A stretch of 12,147 bases of DNA, taken from positions 1 through 12,147 of the forward strand of contig JAGSHP010000104.1 of the NCBI GenBank assembly GCA_029855925.1, in the 5' to 3' direction. Positions 6,537 to 12,147 of the stretch are shown piece after piece. The stretch is from Candidatus Thorarchaeota archaeon. GTDB lineage: Archaea > Asgardarchaeota > Thorarchaeia > Thorarchaeales > Thorarchaeaceae. A program made the translations under genes and the position numbers. The notes below the pieces were generated by a model. It was given only the letters and a program-made list of their open reading frames with translations. It was not told the origin of the DNA and searched no databases. The first letter of the stretch is position 1. Each line of letters opens with the position of its first letter.

Positions 6537-6544
6537 AGGTGATC
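6537..6544 (+). promoter_or_regulatory. Ribosome binding site of the deacetylase-like gene
   Basis: AGGTGATC matches the archaeal anti-Shine-Dalgarno. Its GGTG core ends 5 nt before the ATG at 6547 and decides that start over the in-frame ATG at 6511. Confidence 0.75.
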
Positions 6545-6546
6545 AC

Positions 6547-7242
6547 ATGGTTAAGGTAGAGCAAGTGCCGGATGGTATCGTTCTACTGTCTGTTCATGAG
6601 GTCACTCCTGCATTTGAGGATGATGTAGTTCGTTCTTGCGACATGTTGGACGAACTTGGTTTTCATCAGTACACCCTCTTGGTGACTCCGTTCTACGGTC
6701 TCAAGCGAGCAAATACGTTCGAAAAGCACGACTCCTTCACCGAGTACCTGCTGTCAATCGAAAAGGAACTTGCTCTCCATGGCTACTCCCACTTCTCCAA
6801 GTCTGGTGCTTTTGATGAGTTTCGCAGACTCCCCTCTGAAAAACTTGAACTTCGACTGAACTCTTCAATTCGCATGTTTACAAGGGTATTTCGTTCGCGA
6901 CCCCGTGGCATTGTTCCCCCTGCCTGGGTCGCCCCCCAGAAGCTAGTGCAATTGAGCCGCAATCTTGGCTTGAGCTACTGTGTCATTGGAAACCGCGTCT
7001 ACTCCACAAAGAGCAGGCAGACCTTTGAGACCACGGATCAGATAGTGAGCAGGGGTACACAGAAGGTCACGTTGGGGACAACGCTTGTCGAGCTCGAGCT
7101 GGGCGGATCAGTCCAAATTGCACTGCATCCCTCTGATTACAGGCGTAATGACATGTTTGACCTACTCGTTGATTTACGTGATCGTCTTGGTTACAGATTC
7201 ATGAGCTACTGGGATTTTCTGAGCTCAATATACACAACGTAA
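6547..7242 (+). CDS. DUF2334-type polysaccharide deacetylase-like protein
   Basis: This is a 231-residue protein resembling the DUF2334 branch of the NodB/carbohydrate-esterase-4 barrel, enzymes that remove acyl groups from amino sugars in a metal-dependent reaction. Visible motifs: SVHEVTPAFEDDV (15-27), ALHGYSH (75-81), GIVPPAWVAP (120-129), and IALHPSDYRR (190-199). The two histidines of HGYSH and the histidine of LHPSD are the likely metal or catalytic ligands. In motif one, the usual family form as I recall is H-D-V; here it is H-E-V (H17, E18), a conservative change that may alter metal binding. There is no signal peptide or membrane helix, so the protein is probably cytosolic and might act on a nucleotide- or lipid-linked sugar precursor rather than a finished wall (inference). 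The start at 6547 is supported by the Shine-Dalgarno. The substrate is unknown. Family call is fairly sure. Confidence 0.8.
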   Translation: MVKVEQVPDGIVLLSVHEVTPAFEDDVVRSCDMLDELGFHQYTLLVTPFYGLKRANTFEKHDSFTEYLLSIEKELALHGYSHFSKSGAFDEFRRLPSEKLELRLNSSIRMFTRVFRSRPRGIVPPAWVAPQKLVQLSRNLGLSYCVIGNRVYSTKSRQTFETTDQIVSRGTQKVTLGTTLVELELGGSVQIALHPSDYRRNDMFDLLVDLRDRLGYRFMSYWDFLSSIYTT

Positions 7243-7285
7243 ATATTTGAGGCAAGCCATGGTAGAAAATTCGAGATAGAGGCAT

Positions 7286-7313
7286 CAAAACGATAGAGAT
7301 TAGTATCGTTGTG
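7286..7313. repeat. Inverted repeat / hairpin
   Basis: AACGATA (7289-7295) and TATCGTT (7304-7310) form a perfect 7-bp stem around an 8-base loop. One mismatch outward, CA/TG extends the stem to 9 pairs in 10. It lies 44 bp past the deacetylase-like stop. It may protect the transcript 3' end, be an operator, or be part of a small RNA. No T-run follows, so a terminator role is unsupported. Confidence 0.5.
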
Positions 7314-7495
7314 CCATTGGAGAAGTGTCCTTTGAGAGATGTGTGTACTGTGTCGGGGTTGATCAAGTGAGCCCATATCTCAAAATAGATGCCCACGGTC
7401 TGATGTTCCACCAAGACGCGTTCACATTTGATACCGTCGAAAAATCGAATAACCCGATGAAATACGGATTCTATTCACAAAATAATCTTTCAAAA

Positions 7496-7504
7496 GGATA
7501 TATT
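7496..7504 (+). promoter_or_regulatory. Candidate TATA box of the surface-protein gene
   Basis: GGATATATT follows an A-rich stretch (TTTCAAAA) that could act as BRE. It would put transcription start near 7527 and give a leader of about 60 nt. A second weaker candidate, CCAATATA (7534-7541), would give a shorter leader. Both are inferred from position and composition only. Confidence 0.35.
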
Positions 7505-7573
7505 ACTCAAAATCATACCTGTCCTTGCAGAATCCAATATAGGTTCTCTTGGTCAGGATGTCAGATGAACTTC

Positions 7574-7579
7574 GGAGGT
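7574..7579 (+). promoter_or_regulatory. Ribosome binding site of the surface-protein gene
   Basis: GGAGGT is 8 nt before the ATG at 7588, an ideal spacing. It selects this start over the in-frame ATG at 7558 and places the positively charged start of the signal peptide right at the N-terminus. Confidence 0.8.
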
Positions 7580-7587
7580 TCCCACTA

Positions 7588-10500
7588 ATGAAACGTGCCA
7601 GTCTAGTTATGGTAATATTTGTAGCATTCTTCTTGACACTCATTATTCCATTTGCCAGTTCACCAGTAAGCACTGATGGGTATGTTCCCCAGTCAAATAC
7701 TAGGAACCTCGACATCAACGATTCTGGGTCTGTAGTTGAGGCTAGCAACAGTCTCGGTGCGACCTACAGTGTGACCAATGCATCAACTGTTACATGGACA
7801 GCTGAGGTGCTCATCAATCAGAGCATAGACTATACTGTCCCATTTCCACAGACTGAATGGCGTCCGACGAAAGTCATCAATCCGTTAGGCGCCGAAAAGA
7901 CATACTTGACTGATTGGTACTATGAGGGTGGAGTCATCAGGATTCTTGCCTCTGCCATAGATACCTACGGCCTGTGGACGCTAAACTTCGTGTCAATGAA
8001 CTATATGATCGACACTCTTGTAGGTCCAAGTGGAGGGCCCTATGGAACGACCACAACTCTGACCACAAATGATGTTCTTGGAGTCACGACAACAACACCC
8101 TGGGTCACAGGAGCGACAGTCAATCTTGCCCTCATTGATCCGAGTGGTACGGAATGGTATCGAACCTATCTCACTACTACTGGCACGCCCACACACGAAG
8201 TCCCATCTTTCAAGTATCGGAAGACCATCACAATCGATCACACAAAGGTCAGTTCAGACCTGACGAACTTCCCAGTAATGATCCGCCTCTATGACTCCGA
8301 CTTGCATGACACCAACAAGGTGCAGTCCGATGGTGATGACATCCTCTTTGTTCAGAACGGAAAGGTCCTTGATCACGATCTTGAACTGTTCGAACAGAAC
8401 TACAACTCAACCCATGCAAGACTGGTCGCATGGGTGAAGGCCAATCTCTCTAGCACAACCGATACGACGCTCACTATGTACTATGGAAATCCCGTTGTTG
8501 GACCGCAAGAAGACCCAACGGCGGTCTGGTCTAACAATTACGAGGCTGTCTGGCATCTCGGTGAGAATGCCATTGATGAAAGTACGGGCACCGTACACTA
8601 CGACTCTACGTCCGGCAACTATGACGGTGAGCAACATGGAAATGCCCGTGCGACAGGGTTGGTTGGTTATGGTCAGAACTTTGATGGTACCAACGATGCG
8701 ATTTTTATCAACGATACAAAGGGTTTGAATCCGAGTGGCTCGGTGACTCTATCAGGCTGGTTCCATCTCGACAGTACGTTTAGCGCATCCTCTCCGACCA
8801 GTCAGTTGATCATGGAGAAGTACCTTGACAATACTAATGACATGCACATCGTACTTGCTGGCGGGGACTACAATGGAGGCCCATCACCTGCTGGTTCTCT
8901 CGTCTTCAAGATAGAGAACTCAGCCTACTACAGATTTGTTTGGACCAGCAAGAAGTCCTGGAGTTCTGGCTGGTACTACTACTCAATCTTCATGAACGCA
9001 AACAATCCGGGCAATTCGCTGATCTATATCAATGGGGTTGATGATACTGGGTCGACCTCTGGTGTTTCATCAGCAAACAATCTTTCTTACACTGCCACCT
9101 GGGGCATTGGTGGCGGTGAAATTGATTCCTCTCAAATCTCTGGTGGACGAGCATATTATGATGGCATTCTGGATGAGGTCCGTGTGAGTCTGGGATCCAG
9201 GTCAAGCGGGTGGATTGCCACTGAGTACAACAATCAGAACGATCCGAACTCTTTCTACTCGGTGAGTTCGGAGAGCTCGCGTACCTCACCCGACCATACC
9301 TTCACCAAGACCATGGACTCAACCGCCGCAGCCGGTGTATGGACCGCTCGCGTGTTCTACAATGACACAGGTGCTGATGTTGATAATAGGACCGGACTTT
9401 ACGAGCGTGAGTTCATAGTCAAACATGATTCCTCGCTGACTCTCATCTCTCCGGGTGACGCGGTAAGTGATGGGGTCTCCCTTAGGGTTGCTGGAGACAT
9501 GCTCTATGTTGAGGTAGAGCTGACCGATGATGTGACCTCCGCTCCAATCTCAGGAGCAACGGTCAAGATGAGCTGGTCGGTGTCAGGAACACCGACAAAT
9601 GTCACCCTTGAGGATTATGGGACTGGCAGATATGGTCTGGCTCTCAATACGACTGATCTCGGCACGAATCAGCGGTGGACACTGACCTTCTATTCCAGCC
9701 ATCCTTACTATAATGACGCAACCACATCGTTCTATCTGGACCTTAACCACGATACAGAGCTCACATACGTCAATGTGGATACCACTCCTGTGGGACAGGA
9801 CTTCACTGCAACGCTTGTGTTCCGCGACACCTATGACGATACACCGATTACCGGGGCGTCAATCACATTTGCCAACGGTACACCAGTGACTGTGGTCTCG
9901 GAGGCCAATGGACAGTACAATATCTCCCTCTCCACAAGCGGTCTATCCCTCGGAGATCATTGGTACATATTCAATGCGACCAAGTCTGGTGCCTATCTGG
10001 AAGATGCCAGTGTCAATGTCACGTTTACCCTGAGGCGTCACTATACTGCAGCATCAATATCAGGTGACCTTGTGACGCCATACGGTTGGAACACGGATGT
10101 CACAGTCACAATCATTGATACAGATACTGGCGGAACAGTCGCCATTGGTTCTGTCTCCACCATGAATTTCACATGGAACGGCGGATTTCATGCTGAGGAC
10201 CCAGCAAGCAGCTTCTCTGTTACGCTGCCCACGAATACATGGACATTGGGGACAAAGGTGGTCACACTGATAGTGGTCATGTCCGACTCGAACTACTATG
10301 CCCCTGACAACTATCAATTCGATGTCACGATTCGCAAACACTACACATCAGTATCGGTGAAGGGTGATTTCGTGACACCTTATGGTTTCAATACTGATGT
10401 CACGGTGGTCATAACTGATCTTGATGACAATGTTGAGCTGACCAGTACATACGTGAGCAATCTGACATTCACTTCAAGTTATGCCCCTTACAGTGAGAGT

Positions 10501-12147
10501 TCGCCCTCTGATCTCCTTGTCACGCTACCTACGAACACGTGGGCTCGAGGAACAGAAACCGTGACGCTTGCCGTAGTGATGAGTAGCAACTATGAAAATC
10601 CGTCAAATCACCAATTTGACATAACGATTCGCAAGCACTATACCGCTGTGACTGTAACAGGAGACTTTGAGACCCCATACGGCTTCGACACTGACGTGAC
10701 CATTGTGATCACGGACCTTGACACTGGAGCCGACCTTACGTCATCATCGGTCTCCTCCTTTGGATTCGTTACGACATCCTACGGCTCGCAGAACGAGTCA
10801 AGTCCTACAGACCTTGATGTGACGCTGCTGACCAATTCGTGGTCAGTAGGAGTGGAGTCGATCACTCTTGGAGTCGTGATGAGTGGCAACTACGAGAATC
10901 CTGCAGACTACTCGTTCTCCATCACCATACGGAAGCACTACACTGCCGCATCGGTGACCGGTGAACTGGAGAGCCCATTTGGCGAGGATACACCACTGAC
11001 TGTGATCATCACTGATCTGGATACGAACACGCAGGTGGCCGCAAGTGCAGTCTCACAGTTACAGTTCAGTTCGTCCTATGGCACTGAAACGAAGAACAGT
11101 CCATTTACCAACTTGGATGTGACATTGACAACGAATACTTGGGGCGTCGGAACCGTCACTGTGACCTTGAGCACGACTCTAAGTGGGAACTACAACAACC
11201 CTGCAAATGTGCAATTCACAGTCACGATTCGCAAGCACTACGTTTCTATCTCGATTGTTGGTGACCTAGTGACTCCGTACGGCTTCAATACTGACGTGAC
11301 TATCGTAGTCACAGACCTAGACACTGGTACGACACTGGGTGCATCATCTGTCAGTTCATTCGAGTTTCAGCCATCTGGATACTCTGCATACAACGAAACA
11401 AGTCCTGCTGACCTTGATGTGACACTGTCGACAAACACGTGGACGGTTGGAACGACATCTGTGACGCTCGTTGTTGCAATGCAGGGTGACTATTATGACC
11501 CATCAAACTATAGTTTTGATATTCAGATACGGAATCACTACACTTCTGCGACTGTGACTGGATCCCTGACTTCACCCCTGGGCAATACCACTCAGGTCAC
11601 CGTGGTCATTACAGACCTAGATACTGACTCGACGGTGAGTGCAGGGTCGGTTTCTTCAGTGTCTTTCAATTCCTCATATGGATCTGAGAATCCCACTGGT
11701 CCGTACGGCGACTTGGTCTTCACCCTTGACACCTCCAGCTGGAGTGTCGGGGTGGAAACGGTCACCCTCAGTGTCACAATGAGTGGCAATTATGACTCGC
11801 CTTCGAACTACGATTTCGACATCGAGATTACAGCTCTGTCAACTCATCTCTATCATGAACCAACCGACCTGATCTTTCCAAACGGTGATGCCTTCAAGAT
11901 CATCCTTCGAGTTGACATCGATGAGCAGGGACCGTACTTTGGCGATGTTGTTGCTGGACTGACCAGCTCAGACTTCACTGTTCACAACTCAACGTACACC
12001 TATCCGTTCACGTTGGTTGAGATATCAAGCGGCAGATACAATCTGACCATAGATGCATCTTACTTCCCAGAGGGCACCTACACGATCACAGTAGAGCTTA
12101 ATCCGACCAATGCCAGTCTTCAAAGCTCTCAACTGGACATCACCTTC
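7588..12147 (+). CDS. Giant secreted surface protein with DUF2341, LamG-like and Ig-like repeats (3' truncated by window)
   Basis: The frame is open without a stop for 1520 codons and continues past the window. Residues 1-28 are a signal peptide: MKRAS, then a hydrophobic core (LVMVIFVAFFLTLII) and a small-residue cleavage region. Residues 30-200 are beta-rich. FKYRKTITI (from 208) to MYYGNP (about 300) is a DUF2341-type domain. About 320-557 is a LamG/concanavalin-A-like domain, with AVWHLGE, FDGTNDAIFI, SGWFHLD and a closing DGILDEVRVS. Ig-like domains follow at about 569-612, 612-715 and 716-815, then six tandem repeats (816-1414) and another Ig-like domain to the window end. The translated part has no cysteine and about two dozen N-x-S/T sequons, which suits a glycosylated exported protein. 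It is likely an S-layer-associated protein or adhesin; carbohydrate binding by the LamG-like domain is possible. Any C-terminal membrane anchor or sorting signal lies outside the window. The gene is sure; the exact role is inference. Confidence 0.92.
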   Translation, partial: MKRASLVMVIFVAFFLTLIIPFASSPVSTDGYVPQSNTRNLDINDSGSVVEASNSLGATYSVTNASTVTWTAEVLINQSIDYTVPFPQTEWRPTKVINPLGAEKTYLTDWYYEGGVIRILASAIDTYGLWTLNFVSMNYMIDTLVGPSGGPYGTTTTLTTNDVLGVTTTTPWVTGATVNLALIDPSGTEWYRTYLTTTGTPTHEVPSFKYRKTITIDHTKVSSDLTNFPVMIRLYDSDLHDTNKVQSDGDDILFVQNGKVLDHDLELFEQNYNSTHARLVAWVKANLSSTTDTTLTMYYGNPVVGPQEDPTAVWSNNYEAVWHLGENAIDESTGTVHYDSTSGNYDGEQHGNARATGLVGYGQNFDGTNDAIFINDTKGLNPSGSVTLSGWFHLDSTFSASSPTSQLIMEKYLDNTNDMHIVLAGGDYNGGPSPAGSLVFKIENSAYYRFVWTSKKSWSSGWYYYSIFMNANNPGNSLIYINGVDDTGSTSGVSSANNLSYTATWGIGGGEIDSSQISGGRAYYDGILDEVRVSLGSRSSGWIATEYNNQNDPNSFYSVSSESSRTSPDHTFTKTMDSTAAAGVWTARVFYNDTGADVDNRTGLYEREFIVKHDSSLTLISPGDAVSDGVSLRVAGDMLYVEVELTDDVTSAPISGATVKMSWSVSGTPTNVTLEDYGTGRYGLALNTTDLGTNQRWTLTFYSSHPYYNDATTSFYLDLNHDTELTYVNVDTTPVGQDFTATLVFRDTYDDTPITGASITFANGTPVTVVSEANGQYNISLSTSGLSLGDHWYIFNATKSGAYLEDASVNVTFTLRRHYTAASISGDLVTPYGWNTDVTVTIIDTDTGGTVAIGSVSTMNFTWNGGFHAEDPASSFSVTLPTNTWTLGTKVVTLIVVMSDSNYYAPDNYQFDVTIRKHYTSVSVKGDFVTPYGFNTDVTVVITDLDDNVELTSTYVSNLTFTSSYAPYSESSPSDLLVTLPTNTWARGTETVTLAVVMSSNYENPSNHQFDITIRKHYTAVTVTGDFETPYGFDTDVTIVITDLDTGADLTSSSVSSFGFVTTSYGSQNESSPTDLDVTLLTNSWSVGVESITLGVVMSGNYENPADYSFSITIRKHYTAASVTGELESPFGEDTPLTVIITDLDTNTQVAASAVSQLQFSSSYGTETKNSPFTNLDVTLTTNTWGVGTVTVTLSTTLSGNYNNPANVQFTVTIRKHYVSISIVGDLVTPYGFNTDVTIVVTDLDTGTTLGASSVSSFEFQPSGYSAYNETSPADLDVTLSTNTWTVGTTSVTLVVAMQGDYYDPSNYSFDIQIRNHYTSATVTGSLTSPLGNTTQVTVVITDLDTDSTVSAGSVSSVSFNSSYGSENPTGPYGDLVFTLDTSSWSVGVETVTLSVTMSGNYDSPSNYDFDIEITALSTHLYHEPTDLIFPNGDAFKIILRVDIDEQGPYFGDVVAGLTSSDFTVHNSTYTYPFTLVEISSGRYNLTIDASYFPEGTYTITVELNPTNASLQSSQLDITF
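10033..11829 (+). repeat. Six tandem 297-300 bp repeats encoding Ig-like domains
   Basis: Six copies begin at 10033, 10333, 10630, 10930, 11230 and 11530; the third starts after 297 bp and all others after 300 bp. Each begins with R-(K/R/N)-H-Y and carries G-(D/E/S)-x-x-(T/S)-P-(Y/F/L)-G, then T-D-L-D-T (TDTDT in copy 1), an x-V-S strand, (L/V)-x-T-x-(T/S)-x-W, and an x-N-Y-x-x-P motif near the end. DNA similarity is clear at unit starts (ATTCGCAAGCACTA and close variants) and weaker inside, so the array is old rather than freshly expanded. Copies 4 and 6 carry SPFG/SPLG where the others carry TPYG. Confidence 0.92.

Larger units (their letters stand above)
7243..7587. other. 345-bp intergenic region
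   Basis: This stretch has lower GC than its flanks. It holds a hairpin at 7286-7313, TATA-like elements near 7496-7504 and 7534-7541, and the ribosome binding site of the surface protein. A GTG-started open frame of 87 codons (7325-7588) crosses it but lacks a ribosome binding site and any family resemblance, so I do not call it a gene. No tRNA-like fold, oligo-T run or repeated element was seen. Confidence 0.5.

Noticed and set aside
6511..6546. In-frame upstream ATG adding 12 residues to the DUF2334-like protein
   Set aside because: It lies inside the candidate TATA box and has no Shine-Dalgarno, whereas the ATG at 6547 follows AGGTGATC.
7558..7587. In-frame upstream ATG extending the surface protein by 10 residues
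   Set aside because: It has no ribosome binding site and would put the excellent GGAGGT inside the coding region and move charged residues ahead of the signal peptide.
7325..7588. 87-codon open frame with several cysteines ahead of the surface protein
   Set aside because: It starts with GTG without a usable ribosome binding site, has no recognisable motif, contains the TATA-like and SD elements of the next gene, and its second half does not look protein-like.
10033..11829. 300-bp periodic repeats considered as a CRISPR array or mobile-element repeat
   Set aside because: The units are coding, in frame, diverged at DNA level and show protein-level conservation; there are no spacer-repeat boundaries.

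Overview
The window is archaeal chromosomal DNA. Direct signs are an archaeal/eukaryotic-type glutamyl-tRNA synthetase C-terminus, a histone-fold gene, TATA/BRE-like promoters, and Shine-Dalgarno motifs of the GGTGAT/GGAGGT type. Moderate GC, a short-tailed histone and a very long Ig-repeat surface protein with DUF2341 and LamG-like domains suggest an Asgard-type lineage, perhaps close to Thorarchaeia. That placement is inference; no rRNA or other decisive marker is present.

Layout: the 3' end of gltX (2-406, +) is followed by an uncharacterised lysine-rich 249-residue protein (503-1252, +). That gene converges, with a 4-bp gap, on a translationally coupled hyuA-hyuB pair on the minus strand (4867 to 1257), which encodes a hydantoinase/5-oxoprolinase-type ATP-dependent enzyme. 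A short divergent AT-rich promoter separates hyuA from a thiI-like gene (4967-6151, +). Then come an archaeal histone (6250-6486, +), a DUF2334 polysaccharide-deacetylase-like protein (6547-7242, +), a 345-bp non-coding gap with one clear hairpin, and the start of a giant secreted protein (7588 to beyond the window end, at least 1520 residues).

Functionally this is a mixed neighbourhood: translation and tRNA modification (gltX, thiI-like), chromatin (histone), small-molecule hydrolysis (hyuAB), and cell surface (giant protein, perhaps the deacetylase-like protein). Each gene from thiI onward has its own promoter-like signals, so I do not read the right half as one operon.

The most notable points are these. 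The ThiI-like protein has lost the PP-loop aspartate and the second catalytic lysine but keeps the cysteines and the THUMP region. The surface protein carries six tandem repeats of 99-100 residues with an apparent two-unit higher-order pattern, and a DUF2341-LamG block nested inside an Ig-like domain. The histone lacks the histidine of the classical dimer-dimer interface. A perfect 7-bp-arm palindrome lies where a repressor would sit in the deacetylase-like gene's promoter. I found no CRISPR array, insertion sequence, tRNA, rRNA or recognisable defence system.
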